From Brevibacterium epidermidis NBRC 14811 (lineage in GTDB: Bacteria; Actinomycetota; Actinomycetes; Actinomycetales; Brevibacteriaceae), in contig NZ_BCSJ01000002.1 in the NCBI RefSeq assembly GCF_001570805.1, positions 1 to 64,000 of the forward strand: a DNA stretch of 64,000 nucleotides, read 5' to 3'. The notes under the pieces are model-generated. The model saw nothing but the letters and a program-made list of their open reading frames with translations, had not been told where the DNA came from and ran no database searches. Shown here piece after piece: positions 27,851 to 39,948 of the stretch. The stretch's first letter is position 1, and each line of letters opens with the position of its first letter. The position numbers and the translations under genes are program-made.

Positions 27851-27880
27851 GGGCCGGCGCCACAGTTGCGACGCCGGCCC
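27851..27880 (-). other. Intercistronic hairpin between ectB and ectC
   Basis: GGGCCGGCG/CGCCGGCCC with a 12-nt loop in the 171-bp gap. It may reduce read-through or stabilise the ectAB part of the transcript. Confidence 0.5.
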
Positions 27881-27892
27881 GGCAGAGGTGGG

Positions 27893-29185
27893 TCAGGCCA
27901 GTGCGGCCTTCGCAGCGGCGGGAGCGAACTTGAGCACTCCGGCCTCGATGATGTCCAGGCCTGCCTGCAGATCGCGCGAGTCGATCGTCAGCGGCGGCAT
28001 GATCTTGATGACTTCGTCATCGGCGCCCGAGGTCTCGAGCAGGAGACCGTTCTCGAAGGCATAGGCGGCGACCTTCTCAGCCACTTCGAGGTCTTCGAAG
28101 CAGACGCCGGCCAGCAGACCACGTCCGCGGATCGATGCACCTTCGGCTTTCTCGACGATTCCGTCAAGACGCTGGTGCAGAGCGGCGATGGTGTCGGCAA
28201 GCTGATTCTGGAACTCGTTGTCGGCCCAGAAGGTCTTGATGGCGGCGGTCGCGGTGACGAACGCGGGGTTGTTTCCGCGGAAGGTGCCGTTGTGCTCGCC
28301 GGGCTCCCAGACGTCGAGCTCGGGACGGAACAGAGTCAGTGCCAGCGGCAGACCCGAACCGGAGATCGACTTCGACAGGCAGACGATGTCGGGCTCGATG
28401 CCAGCCTCTTCGAAGCTGAAGAACGAGCCGGTGCGGCCGCAGCCGGCCTGCACGTCATCGACGATGAGGAGGATCTCGTGCTTCTTGCACAGATCGGACA
28501 GGGCGCGCAGCCATTCGGCGCGAGCGGCACGGAGTCCGCCCTCGCCCTGCACGGTCTCGACGATGACGGCGGCGGGCTTGTCGACGCCCGAGCCGGAGTC
28601 CTCGAGAACCTTCTCCAGCCACAGGAAGTCCGGAACCTCGCCGTCGAAGTAGTCGTCATAGGGAATCTTCGAGCTGTTGGTCAGCGGGATGCCTGCGCCT
28701 TCTCGCTTCATCGAGTTGCCGGTCACCGACAGCGATCCCAGCGTCATACCGTGGAACGCGTTGGTGAACGAGAGCATGTGCTGGCGACCGGTCACCTTGC
28801 GAGCGAGCTTGAGCGCCGCCTCGACGGTGTTGGTTCCCGTCGGTCCGGGGAACATGACGGAATAGTCGAGTCCGCGCGGCTTGAGGATGAGGTCCTGGAA
28901 GGTCTGCAGGAACTCACGCTTGGCCGGGGTCTTCATGTCCATCGAGTGCAGAACGGCACCCGACTGCAGGTATTCGATGAGCGGGCCCATCACGGCCGGG
29001 TTGTTGTGGCCGTAATTGAGCGCGCCGGCGCCGGAGAAGAAGTCGAGGTATTCGTTGCCGTCTTCGTCCCACTGCTTGGCACCTTGTGAACGGGCGAAGG
29101 TGGCGGGCCAGGAACGGCAGTAGCTGCGCACGGCAGACTCGCGAGTTTCGAAGATGTCGGGCTTGTCAGAAGGTGTTTCGGTCAT
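27893..29185 (-). CDS. ectB: Diaminobutyrate-2-oxoglutarate transaminase EctB
   Basis: A 430-residue class III PLP-dependent aminotransferase converting aspartate semialdehyde and glutamate to L-2,4-diaminobutyrate. [18 protein letters not shown] at the N-terminus is EctB-specific. [12 protein letters not shown] and CLSKSISG with the PLP lysine near residue 271 are clear. The ATG at 29185 is preceded by AAAGGA; a 13-residue upstream extension is not. Second gene of the ectoine cluster, with an unusually long 161-bp gap from ectA. Confidence 0.97.
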   Translation of the reverse strand: MTETPSDKPDIFETRESAVRSYCRSWPATFARSQGAKQWDEDGNEYLDFFSGAGALNYGHNNPAVMGPLIEYLQSGAVLHSMDMKTPAKREFLQTFQDLILKPRGLDYSVMFPGPTGTNTVEAALKLARKVTGRQHMLSFTNAFHGMTLGSLSVTGNSMKREGAGIPLTNSSKIPYDDYFDGEVPDFLWLEKVLEDSGSGVDKPAAVIVETVQGEGGLRAARAEWLRALSDLCKKHEILLIVDDVQAGCGRTGSFFSFEEAGIEPDIVCLSKSISGSGLPLALTLFRPELDVWEPGEHNGTFRGNNPAFVTATAAIKTFWADNEFQNQLADTIAALHQRLDGIVEKAEGASIRGRGLLAGVCFEDLEVAEKVAAYAFENGLLLETSGADDEVIKIMPPLTIDSRDLQAGLDIIEAGVLKFAPAAAKAALA

Positions 29186-29346
29186 CTTTGGAGTCCTTTC
29201 GACTTCTTGATTGTGCGGCTGCATCGTGTGCAGTCGCCGAGGCGGTGGCCGCTGCCGCTCATTACGGGCGTTTCCTTCCGCCTCCTGGCACCCGTCGCGT
29301 TCGCTCCCTTGAAGCAGAGGGCTGCGGGGTGCCGGGGTGGGGCTCG

Positions 29347-29841
29347 CTACAGGGGTGCGATCTCGTAGAGGTACTCGGTGTCGTGGCCGTCCGGGTACAG
29401 GTCCGGAGTGAACAGCGGGCGACGGTCGAAACCGGCTCCGCGCTTCTCAGCGAACGCCTGGAACAGACGGTTGGACGCCGCGTTGTCATCGGTGATCGTC
29501 GTCTCCATGCGGAGAGCGCCGGTGCGATCGGCCAGCTCGTGGAGCATGGTCGATGCGAGTCCGTGTCCTCGGAAGTTCTCGTTGACGGCGACCTGCCAGA
29601 TCATCAGGGTCTCCGGATTCTCCGGACGGGTGTACCCGGTGATGAAGCCGGCGGGCTCTCCGTCGATTCGCGCGATCACCGAGGTGTCCGCGAAGTCGCG
29701 GCACCACAGCAGGTACGAGTACGAGGAGTTCAGATCGAGCACGGCTGTATCTTTCGCGAGCCGCCATAGATGTTGCCCGTCCTCCAGCTCGGGAGTCCGG
29801 ACGTCGATTTGCGTCTTCGGTTCAGCGAGTGCGTTAATCAC
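29347..29841 (-). CDS. ectA: Diaminobutyrate acetyltransferase EctA
   Basis: A 164-residue GNAT acetyltransferase forming N-gamma-acetyl-diaminobutyrate from acetyl-Co[20 protein letters not shown] and YLLWCRDF are EctA hallmarks; [15 protein letters not shown] is the acetyl-CoA loop. The GTG start at 29841 is chosen since the protein N-terminus fits EctA and a -35/-10 pair (29876-29849) ends 7 bp before it, implying a leaderless mRNA. An upstream ATG (29961) would add an unconserved stretch and place the promoter inside the gene. Confidence 0.93.
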   Translation of the reverse strand: MINALAEPKTQIDVRTPELEDGQHLWRLAKDTAVLDLNSSYSYLLWCRDFADTSVIARIDGEPAGFITGYTRPENPETLMIWQVAVNENFRGHGLASTMLHELADRTGALRMETTITDDNAASNRLFQAFAEKRGAGFDRRPLFTPDLYPDGHDTEYLYEIAPL

Positions 29842-29848
29842 GCCAACA

Positions 29849-29876
29849 AACCTAGCGGGATGAGATTGAGCGTCAA
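29849..29876 (-). promoter_or_regulatory. Probable leaderless promoter of ectA
   Basis: On the minus strand TTGACG, 16 bp, TAGGTT, then 7 bp to the GTG start codon. The spacing puts transcription start at or next to the first codon. Confidence 0.65.
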
Positions 29877-30445
29877 CCTCGAAACCGTCGATTTCGGGGC
29901 ACTTCCGCAACGATCGTCCCGACCTACTGACATGTAACAGACCCGGCCTTCCCCATGGCATCGTTGGGATGTGACGGGGCGCTCCTTCGCGCTCATACCG
30001 CGCCGGAGGTTCGTTATCGTTTCGTTACATTTGGATGTAGTTGGAACAAGGGTTCCACGTGTTCCATGTCACTTCGGTCGAATTGGGACAGCAAGGAAGC
30101 CTGTTGCTCGATTGTGCGTTCTGAGGCTCTGTGAGCGGGTTCGCGGCGGCTGCGAGGTAGTTCGCGCAGGCGCGAAGGTGTCCGCGCAGCGCCGTCATCA
30201 GCCGGATGTTGCGCGCCTGCCACCGCCGACACGATTTAAGTGTGCGAAGAATGTCGCTGAGAGGCCGATTTTCGGCATTCTTCGCACACTTAACTCTTTC
30301 TCCCCGCTGCTTCAGGCCGCTGCAGAGGTACGGAAGTAGATGAGTGCGCGAAGCCGGCTCGAGAGGCCGCGACTCAGGTGAGCGCCGCTTGCCTGGCTCC
30401 GAACCTCAGACGCACTGACCTCAGCACTCGACGACCCGGCCTACC
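29877..30445. other. Gene-poor spacer between ectA and sdaA
   Basis: About 570 bp without a convincing gene. A plus-strand open frame (29971-30339) is Arg-rich with no codon bias or ribosome binding site and is rejected. The region holds a GGAAC/GTTCC cluster at 30042-30066, a TTCGCGC/GCGCGAA dyad at 30161-30176, the 18-bp inverted repeat at 30236-30293 and a short duplication at 30418. Confidence 0.6.
30236..30293. repeat. 18-bp perfect inverted repeat, 22-nt loop
   Basis: TTAAGTGTGCGAAGAATG at 30236-30253 is perfectly complementary to 30276-30293. It is neither next to a stop codon nor in a convergent gap (sdaA ends 153 bp away reading toward it), so its role is unclear. It is AT-richer than surrounding DNA. 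Confidence 0.85.
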
Positions 30446-30460
30446 TCAGCACTCGACGAC
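30418..30460. repeat. 25-bp-offset duplication of the sdaA 3' end
   Basis: ACCTCAGCACTCGACGAC occurs at 30418-30435 and 30443-30460. The second copy carries the last codons and stop of sdaA; the first is a downstream echo. Confidence 0.85.
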
Positions 30461-31915
30461 GTTGACGGCGAGCCCGCCCATCGCCGTCTCCTTGTACTTC
30501 GAGGACATGTCCGCGCCGGTCTGGCGCATCGTCTCGATCACTTCGTCGAGGCTGACCCGGTGCTGGCCATCGCCCCACAGCGCCATGCGGGAGGCGTTGA
30601 TGGCCTTGCCGGCGGCGATCGCATTGCGTTCGATGCACGGTACCTGCACGAGTCCGGAGATCGGATCGCAGGTCAGGCCCAGGTTGTGCTCCATGGCGAT
30701 CTCGGCGGCGTTCTCCACCTGCTCGGGTGTCCCGCCCATGACGGCTGCCAGTCCCCCGGCGGCCATCGACGAGGCGGATCCGACCTCACCCTGGCAGCCC
30801 ACCTCGGCGCCGGAGATCGACGCCCGTTCCTTGTACAGGACTCCGATTGCCGCCGCGGTGAGCAGGAAGTCGACGATCGCCCGATGCTTCGCGGACTCGC
30901 CGCCCTCCATCACAGCAGGAACGTAGTTGAGCGCATAGTGCAGCACGGCGGGGATGATGCCCGCCGCCCCGTTCGTGGGTGCCGTGACGACGCGGCCGCC
31001 TGATGCATTCTCCTCATTCACGGCCATCGCGATGAGGTTGACCCACTCGAGGTAGAAGCCGGGATCCCGGTCGGGGTCCTCGGCCTTGAGTTTGAGGTAC
31101 CAGTCGTGCGCGCGGCGGCGGACCTTCAGACCACCGGGCAGATAGCCCGAGCGGTCCAGGGACGCCGAAGCGCATTCCTCCATCACCGAATAGATGTGCA
31201 GCAGGCCGTGCCGGATCTCGTCTTCCTCACGCATCGATAGTTCGTTGGCGTGCATGATCTCGGCGATCGACAGGTCGTTCTCGCGGCAGCGCTCTAGCAG
31301 CTCGACGCCGGAGTGGAAGGGATACGGCAGCTCTTCGTCATAGGACTCGAGTTCGGCGTCGACGACCGAATCCGCGACCGCGAACTCGGCATCGCCGTCT
31401 CCCGCGTCCGCCTTCGCGGTCTTCTCCTTGTCGAGGAACTCGGTCTCCGAGGTCACGAATCCCCCGCCCACGGAGTAGTAGGTTTCCTCGGCGAGGGTCT
31501 CCCCCGCGGCGTCGTAGGCGGTCACGGTCATGGCGTTCGTGTGGCGCGGCAGCACGGTCAGGGGTCGTTTGACCATGTCATCCTCGGTGAACTTGAGTTC
31601 GACACCGTTGCCGGTCGAGTCGCCGAGGATGATCGTCCCGGTCTCGGACATCCGCGTCCGCCGGGCGGTGAGTTCGTTGGCTTCGATGAGGTCGGGGCGG
31701 CAGCCTTCGAGGCCGATGAGAATGGCGTCGAAGGTTCCGTGACCGGCACCGGTCGCGGCCAGGGATCCGAATACGTCGACCCGCAGATCCGCCACGGATC
31801 CAAGCGTTTCGCCGAGGAGGTCGATGAAGCTCGCGCCAGCACGCATCGGTCCGACGGTGTGTGAGCTCGACGGTCCGATGCCGACTGTGAAGAGGTCGAA
31901 GACACTCAATGGCAT
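30446..31915 (-). CDS. sdaA: L-serine ammonia-lyase (L-serine dehydratase), iron-sulphur type
   Basis: A 489-residue single-chain bacterial L-serine dehydratase converting serine to pyruvate and ammonia. The N-terminal [15 protein letters not shown] marks the beta domain. [16 protein letters not shown] and [14 protein letters not shown] supply cluster-binding Cys of the [4Fe-4S] catalytic domain. ATG at 31915 with GAAGTGA upstream gives the canonical MPLSVFDLF start; a 71-residue upstream extension is not conserved. It follows gcvP-gcvT-gcvH on the same strand, linking glycine-to-serine conversion with serine catabolism. A 232-bp structured leader separates it from gcvH. An Asp/Glu/Ala-rich stretch near residues 155-180 is extra relative to many homologues. 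Confidence 0.96.
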   Translation of the reverse strand: MPLSVFDLFTVGIGPSSSHTVGPMRAGASFIDLLGETLGSVADLRVDVFGSLAATGAGHGTFDAILIGLEGCRPDLIEANELTARRTRMSETGTIILGDSTGNGVELKFTEDDMVKRPLTVLPRHTNAMTVTAYDAAGETLAEETYYSVGGGFVTSETEFLDKEKTAKADAGDGDAEFAVADSVVDAELESYDEELPYPFHSGVELLERCRENDLSIAEIMHANELSMREEDEIRHGLLHIYSVMEECASASLDRSGYLPGGLKVRRRAHDWYLKLKAEDPDRDPGFYLEWVNLIAMAVNEENASGGRVVTAPTNGAAGIIPAVLHYALNYVPAVMEGGESAKHRAIVDFLLTAAAIGVLYKERASISGAEVGCQGEVGSASSMAAGGLAAVMGGTPEQVENAAEIAMEHNLGLTCDPISGLVQVPCIERNAIAAGKAINASRMALWGDGQHRVSLDEVIETMRQTGADMSSKYKETAMGGLAVNVVEC

Positions 31916-31986
31916 GGCAATCACTTCGTTTCTGATGAGATGACGACGGGGCCGACCGAGCAGCCGTGCACTCACGTGCAGGGCGA

Positions 31987-32015
31987 GTCGGTGCCGACAA
32001 TGCGTCGGCACCGAC
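31987..32015 (-). other. 12-bp perfect stem-loop in the sdaA leader
   Basis: GTCGGTGCCGAC, 5-nt loop, GTCGGCACCGAC. Upstream on the same strand (32016-32147) further pairings are possible (GTCCCG...CGGGAC enclosing CAGCCC/GGGGCTG; GGCGGAGCCTCC). The whole gcvH-sdaA gap looks like a structured leader. No known riboswitch core is recognised. Confidence 0.6.
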
Positions 32016-32147
32016 CTCGACCGACCCCGCTTCAGGGTTTGCATCCTCCACCCGGAGGCTCCGCCTCGAAAGGCTGTCCCGTCAGGCAGCCCCGCAGGGC
32101 TGTCCACACCGGGACGGGTGAGACTCATGCGAGCCTCACAACGAGTC

Positions 32148-32546
32148 TCAGAGGGAGTTCGCCTCGGCGTAGCCGGCGGCGTCCATGACTTCGCCGACCT
32201 CGGTCACGGCGACCTCGAACAGCCAGCCCTCACCGTAGGGGTCGGAGTTGAGCAGTCCGGGTGAGTCCACGGCCGCCTCGTTGATGGTGATGACTTCACC
32301 GGTCACGGGGGTGTAGAGGTCGGACACGGACTTCGTGGATTCGACCTCACCACAGGTCTCACCTGCGGTGATGGTGTCGCCGACCTCGGGCAGGTCGACG
32401 TAGACGACCTCGCCGAGGGCATCGGCGGCAACCGCGGTGATGCCGACCTTGACGGTCTTGCCGACGAGTTCATCGGCGGCGCCGTCGACCCATTCGTGCT
32501 CGGCGGAGTAGGTGAAGTTCTGTGGGAGCGGGGGCAGCTGTGCCAT
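32148..32546 (-). CDS. gcvH: Glycine cleavage system H protein
   Basis: A 132-residue lipoyl carrier protein shuttling the aminomethyl group between GcvP, GcvT and lipoamide dehydrogenase. The lipoylation motif [15 protein letters not shown] carries the modified lysine near residue 69, and the fold-typical [13 protein letters not shown] follows. AAGGAAG precedes the ATG. Third gene of the gcv locus, 201 bp after gcvT; the gap contains a facing pair of CCGCCTCGGCG words. Confidence 0.97.
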   Translation of the reverse strand: MAQLPPLPQNFTYSAEHEWVDGAADELVGKTVKVGITAVAADALGEVVYVDLPEVGDTITAGETCGEVESTKSVSDLYTPVTGEVITINEAAVDSPGLLNSDPYGEGWLFEVAVTEVGEVMDAAGYAEANSL

Positions 32547-32664
32547 GTGTCTTCCTTACTGCGCCCCGCGGTTCGGCCGGGGCTGCGACGTGGTTGGGCA
32601 GGTCAGTCCAGTGTACGAGTCACGCATCTGACCTTGGTGAACTCTGGGTGAGCGATTCTCACCT

Positions 32665-32738
32665 CCGCCGAGGCGGACCTCCCGCACCCGTAGGGATCGG
32701 TCGGTTCCGTACGGTCCGGTGGGGCCGCCTCGGCGAGG
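32665..32738. repeat. Facing pair of GCCGCCTCGGCGAG words in gcvT-gcvH gap
   Basis: CCGCCGAGGCGG at 32665-32676 and GGCCGCCTCGGCGAGG at 32723-32738 lie in opposite orientation ~45 bp apart. This is one of the densest intergenic examples of the word repeated through the window. Confidence 0.8.
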
Positions 32739-32747
32739 GTGTGCGGC

Positions 32748-34009
32748 TCAGTTGGCGCGGCGTTTGTAGAACGGCAGGGCGGTGACGGTGAAGTCGTGGG
32801 CCTTGCCGCGGATGTCGACGGTTACGGCGGTGCCCACCTCGGCGCGATCCCGGTCGATGTAGGCCAGCGCGATCGGGTGGCCGAGCGTCGGTGCGGGCTG
32901 ACCGGAGGTGACGGTGCCGACTTCGGTGCCGTCGACGGACACGGCTGCTCCCGAACGGGCGGCGCGGCGTCCTTCCGAGGTCAGGCCGACGAGCACGCGC
33001 GGAGGTTCGGTCTGACCGAGTTCGGCAAGCTTCTCGCGGGCGAAGAAATCGTCCTTCGTCTTGAACCCGATCATCCGTCCCAGTCCTGCATCGAACGGGG
33101 TGGTGTTCTGGTCGAGTTCGTTGCCGTAGAGCGGCATTCCCGCTTCCAGGCGCAGCGAATCGCGCGCGGCCAGACCGCAGGGCACGAGCCCGTAGTCGGC
33201 TCCGGCGGTCACGAGCGACTCCCACAGGCGGGCGGCACCGCGGCTCGGCAGGTAGAGCTCGAATCCGTCCTCGCCGGTGTATCCGGTGCGGGCGAGCATG
33301 AGGTCGATCCCGGCGATCGTCAGCGGCATCCACGCGTAGTACTTCAGCTCGCGCACTGCCTCACCGATGGTGATCGTCTCATCCCCCGCCGAGGTGGCTC
33401 CCCCGTTGGCCTCGTCCGTGACCTGGGCCTTTGCCACGTCACCGGCGCCGGTGCGGGGTCCGAATTCGCCGTCGGCGGAGTCGTCGAGGGCGCGCAGGAT
33501 GATGGCTTCGGAGTTCGGTCCCTGTACGGCGATGAGCGCGGTGTCGCCGGATTCGTCGGTCAGGCGCACATCCGATCCGGGTGCCACGGTCTGCAGGAAG
33601 TGCTGCAGACGCTCGGTCAGCGCCGTCACCACGGCAGGCGTGTTCGAGGCATTGGGGACGATGAGGAACTCTTCGTCGCCGATGCGGTAGGTGATGAGGT
33701 CATCGAGGAGTCCGCCGGCCTCGTTGACGATGACACCGTACTTGGCTTTGCCGATCTTCATCGTCGAGTACTTCGCGACGAGCGCGTAGTCGAGGAAGGC
33801 GGCGGCGTCGGCTCCGCTGATGAGCACCTCACCCATGTGGGAGAGGTCGAACAGGCCTGCGGCCTCACGCACGGCACGGTGTTCTGCGAGCTCCGAACCG
33901 TACTTCAGCGGCATGTCCCAGCCGCCGAAGTCGGTGAAGGATGCGCCGAGGTCAGCGTGGACGCTGTGCAGCGGGGTCTCTTTGGGGGCGTTGGCATTCT
34001 GATCAGTCA

Positions 34010-34010
<1 letters not shown>
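32748..34010 (-). CDS. gcvT: Glycine cleavage system T protein (aminomethyltransferase)
   Basis: A 420-residue tetrahydrofolate-dependent enzyme that releases ammonia and forms methylene-THF from the aminomethyl-H intermediate. GGWDMPLKYGSELAEHRAVR, LFDLSHMGE and ARDSLRLEAGMPLYGNE are family blocks. Its ATG overlaps the gcvP stop in TGATG, implying translational coupling. Compared with the usual ~360-375 residues it carries a Gly/Ala/Thr-rich insert of ~40 residues around 190-225, which contains a CGCCGAGGTGG variant of the recurrent word. Confidence 0.95.
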
Positions 34011-36943
<2,933 letters not shown>

Positions 36944-37084
36944 TTGCCGTCCTAGGGTCGGTGTCGCGCCCACCGATAGGAGGACGCAGCGATCACTGAG
37001 TGTCCTCCCCGATCTGTCGGAGCTGCGGCCTGCCCTGCCTCCGTTTCGTGCGCTCTTCGGCGCGGAATCGGCTGCAGTCGGGAC

Positions 37085-37190
37085 TCGCTGTCCTTCAGAT
37101 ATGCCTGCAATCGGTGGTACTGGGCCTGAGAGTTTCCCGGGGAGGGAATTGCACCTACGGCGCTGCTCGGAATCCCGGCAGCTCTCCCAC
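37085..37190 (-). promoter_or_regulatory. Glycine riboswitch upstream of gcvP
   Basis: On the minus strand GGGAGAG (37188-37182), GCGCCGTAGGTGCAA and ACTCTCAGG, ending with AAGGACAGCGAGTCC, match the conserved core of the glycine aptamer. A second, poor match (GCGCCGAAGAGCG) lies between it and gcvP, so a single working aptamer or a degenerate tandem is possible. The ~120 bp between it and the start codon would hold the expression platform. Confidence 0.9.
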
Positions 37191-37369
37191 GTCTTGTCTT
37201 AGCGGCGTATGAAGTTGTGTGCAGAACCGCGTGGAACTGCGCCTCCGATTCTAGTGAATGAAATCACCCCCGACAAACCCCGGGCTGGCCCCCTCACTAT
37301 GACCACTCTTCCAACCGCAGCGAGGACCAGCTCCCCACGGCAGCACCCCTGTGACTCCCATGCAGAAAT

Positions 37370-37454
37370 AGGTCGCTATCGGATACTTTCCTTGCTCAGA
37401 AGTATCCGATAGCGACCTGGATTCGGGGGCCGAAATCCGATAGCGACCTAAATT
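37370..37454. repeat. 19-bp inverted repeat plus third half-site (copy 1)
   Basis: AGGTCGCTATCGGATACTT at 37370-37388, 11-nt loop, perfect complement at 37400-37418. A direct copy of the second arm (ATCCGATAGCGACCTAAATTCG-like) begins 31 bp after its counterpart, at 37435. The copy at 44889 has the same layout. It lies between the gcvP leader and the MHS transporter 3' end. Confidence 0.9.
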
Positions 37455-37487
37455 CGCCGAGGCGGCGCTACGGTCGCGCCGCGATGT

Positions 37488-38777
37488 TCAGATCGCGTTG
37501 AGGTCCTTGCCCTTCGTCTCGGGCAGCTTGACCACGGCGACGATCGTCGCCAGGCAGAGCAGAACCACCCAGCCGCTGGAGAGCCAGCTGAGGTCGAGCG
37601 AGTTGAACAGTCCGTTGAGGTACGGCGCCGTTCCACCGAACACGGCCACGGAGACCGAGTAGGCGAACCCGATTCCCTGCGTGCGAACCTTCGTCGGGAA
37701 TGCCTCGGACAGGACTGCAGACAGCAGCGCACCGGCCATCGAGACGACGAGCAGAGCCAGCGTCGACGCGACGAAGAGCGTCCAGCCGGTGTCCGTGATC
37801 ATGCCCATGAGCGGATACTGCAGGATCGCCATGAGGACACCGAAGCCGATGAGCACCGGCCGACGACCGATCCGGTCAGAGAGGATTCCCCAGAACGGCA
37901 ATGACGCGAGAGCGATGATCTGCGCACCGACAGTCGCCCAGTAGGCGGTCTGCGCATCCATGCCACGCTCGGTGATCGCCAAGGTCGACGCGTACGACGT
38001 CCACGTGTAGTGAGCTGCGGTGATCCCCGAGGTCATGAGCACGACGAGGATGATCGCGCGAACCACACGCCCACGATCCAGCGGAGTCGGAGCGACGACT
38101 TCCTCAGCTTCGTCGGCTTCGAAGACATCGCTTTCAACCATTCCGCGGCGCATCCACAGTGCGACGAGCGCCAGCAGACCACCGAGAGCGAACGGAATCC
38201 TCCACGCCCAATCACTGACCGCGGCTTCGGAGAAGACATTCGTGATCACTCCGCCGATGGTGTAGGCGACGACCGAGCCGCCGAAAATCGCGACGAAGAC
38301 GATGCTGCCCCAGAATCCGCGCTTATGGGCCGGGGCGATCTCGGCGATGTAGGAGTTCGCAGTCGCCGACTCTCCGCCGTGAGCGAAGCCCTGGGCAACC
38401 CGGATGACGAGCAGAATGAGGGAAGCGAAGACGCCGATCTGGCCGTAGGTCGGCAGGACGGCGATGAGGAACGAACCGCCTGCCATGATGAGCATCGTGA
38501 CGATGAGGACGAACTTGCGACCCTTCACATCGGCGATCTTGCCGAACACGATCCCGCCCAGGGGTCTCATGAGGAACCCGACGGCGAAGACACCGAGGGT
38601 CGCGAGGACGGAGGAGACTGTGTCCTCGCTGTTGAACATCGCGGCGGCGATGAAGGGCGTGAACACCGCGTAGGCGCTCCACTCGTACCATTCGAGGATA
38701 TTGCCGATGGTGCTCGCGACGACGGATCGCCGTTTCACCTGCAGAGGCACCTTCGTCTCTGCGATCGTATCGGTCAT
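37488..38777 (-). CDS. MHS-family metabolite:proton symporter (MFS)
   Basis: A 429-residue permease of the metabolite:H+ symporter branch of MFS (ShiA/ProP/KgtP type), with 12 transmembrane segments. STIGNILEWYEWSAYAV near residue 25 and GGIVFGKIADVKGRKFVL (loop 2-3 motif) are characteristic. Substrates of the group are carboxylates, shikimate or betaines. It lies 88 bp downstream of the acyl-CoA ligase operon in the same direction, so it likely imports the acid degraded by that operon. AAAGGAAG precedes the ATG. Confidence 0.9.
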   Translation of the reverse strand: MTDTIAETKVPLQVKRRSVVASTIGNILEWYEWSAYAVFTPFIAAAMFNSEDTVSSVLATLGVFAVGFLMRPLGGIVFGKIADVKGRKFVLIVTMLIMAGGSFLIAVLPTYGQIGVFASLILLVIRVAQGFAHGGESATANSYIAEIAPAHKRGFWGSIVFVAIFGGSVVAYTIGGVITNVFSEAAVSDWAWRIPFALGGLLALVALWMRRGMVESDVFEADEAEEVVAPTPLDRGRVVRAIILVVLMTSGITAAHYTWTSYASTLAITERGMDAQTAYWATVGAQIIALASLPFWGILSDRIGRRPVLIGFGVLMAILQYPLMGMITDTGWTLFVASTLALLVVSMAGALLSAVLSEAFPTKVRTQGIGFAYSVSVAVFGGTAPYLNGLFNSLDLSWLSSGWVVLLCLATIVAVVKLPETKGKDLNAI

Positions 38778-38865
38778 GGCTTCCTTTCCACTGCTTCATT
38801 GGAGGTGGTGCTGTATATATCTGTGGTAGTGCTCGGTGGTGCAGATACTCCTATCTCGCTCGCCG

Positions 38866-39948
38866 TCACACGACGGTGGCGGCGATGGCTTCGGCGGCTG
38901 CGATGAGTTCGGGGACCCCGGTTTCGAGGCTGCCGGTGAAGTCACCGGCCGACGGTGCCTCTCCGTTGAGCCACCTGGTGTAGATGGCTTCGCTGAAGAT
39001 CGCGGCCTTCCACAGCGCGAAGGCCTCGTACCAGGGCAGCCCGGACAGATCGAGGCCCGTCTTCTGCTGGTAACGATCGGCGAGTTCGGAACGGGTGAGG
39101 AACCCTTCCCCCGCCGTGACCGGGGTGAGGTCCATGACCGTGCGCGGATGCGCGCGGTCGGTGTAGGTGACGAGGAAGTAGCCGAGGTCGGCGAGCGGAT
39201 CGCCGAGGGTCGACATCTCCCAGTCGAGGATCGCTGCGACCTCGACCGGTGTCGAGGACGCGATCATTGCGTTTCCGGCACGGTAGTCGCCATGGACGAC
39301 CGCGTGCCGCTGAGTGGCCGGAATGTTCGCGGCCAACCACTCACCGAGGCGGCTGACCTGGGGCAGCGACCGCTGAGTGTTCTTCTCCCAGAGGGAGGCG
39401 AACAGCTTCACCTGGCGCTCCAGGTATCCGTCCGGTCGACCAAGCGCGGCGACTTCGGGAACGGTGACGTCGACAGAGTGGAGGTCGACGAGGCGGTCGA
39501 CGAGGGCTTCGCTCAGGGCTCGACGGTCGGCCGCCTCGGCGAGGAAATCGGGCAGGGTGTCGGTGACGACGGTGCCCGGCACGAAATCCATGATGTAGAA
39601 CGGAACGCCGAGGACCGATTCGTCCTCGCAGACGTGGAGGATCGTGGGCACGGCCACTCCCTGAGCGCCGAGGACCTCCTGGATCTTCGCCTCCCGGACC
39701 ATGTCGTGAGTCGATTTCGGGATCGGCGGGCGCGGTCCGCGTCGGAGCACGACGTCGAGGTCACCGCGACGGATCCGGAACGTCACGTTCGACTGGCCTT
39801 CGCCGATGCGGTCCCAGCGGATAGGTCCCGAACCGAGCCCCTGGGCATCGAGGTAGTCGGTGAGGACGTCGACGATGAGCAGCGGCGGAGCGGACAGGGC
39901 GCGCGCCTCGGCGGCAGTGTCAACGACGTCGACGAGCTTCTCGGTCAT
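38866..39948 (-). CDS. ACAD10/11-like phosphotransferase (APH fold)
   Basis: A 360-residue kinase of the aminoglycoside-phosphotransferase superfamily. The catalytic loop VVHGDYRAGNAM and the metal-binding ILDWEMSTLGDPLADLGY are intact. This is the branch fused to acyl-CoA dehydrogenases in eukaryotic ACAD10/11; in bacteria it is encoded beside such enzymes and is thought to phosphorylate a 4-hydroxyacyl-CoA as a step towards beta-oxidation. Its start overlaps the upstream acyl-CoA dehydrogenase stop by 4 bp (ATGA), supporting joint function. AGGGGAGG precedes the ATG. Aminoglycoside resistance is unlikely given the context. Confidence 0.88.
   Translation of the reverse strand: MTEKLVDVVDTAAEARALSAPPLLIVDVLTDYLDAQGLGSGPIRWDRIGEGQSNVTFRIRRGDLDVVLRRGPRPPIPKSTHDMVREAKIQEVLGAQGVAVPTILHVCEDESVLGVPFYIMDFVPGTVVTDTLPDFLAEAADRRALSEALVDRLVDLHSVDVTVPEVAALGRPDGYLERQVKLFASLWEKNTQRSLPQVSRLGEWLAANIPATQRHAVVHGDYRAGNAMIASSTPVEVAAILDWEMSTLGDPLADLGYFLVTYTDRAHPRTVMDLTPVTAGEGFLTRSELADRYQQKTGLDLSGLPWYEAFALWKAAIFSEAIYTRWLNGEAPSAGDFTGSLETGVPELIAAAEAIAATVV

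Noticed and set aside
29971..30339. 122-codon plus-strand frame in the ectA-sdaA gap
   Set aside because: No ribosome binding site, Arg/Cys-rich noise composition, overlaps the inverted repeat at 30236.
38866..39948. Aminoglycoside resistance gene
   Set aside because: The APH fold is real, but 4-bp overlap with an acyl-CoA dehydrogenase gene and similarity to the ACAD10/11 kinase branch point to acyl-CoA metabolism.
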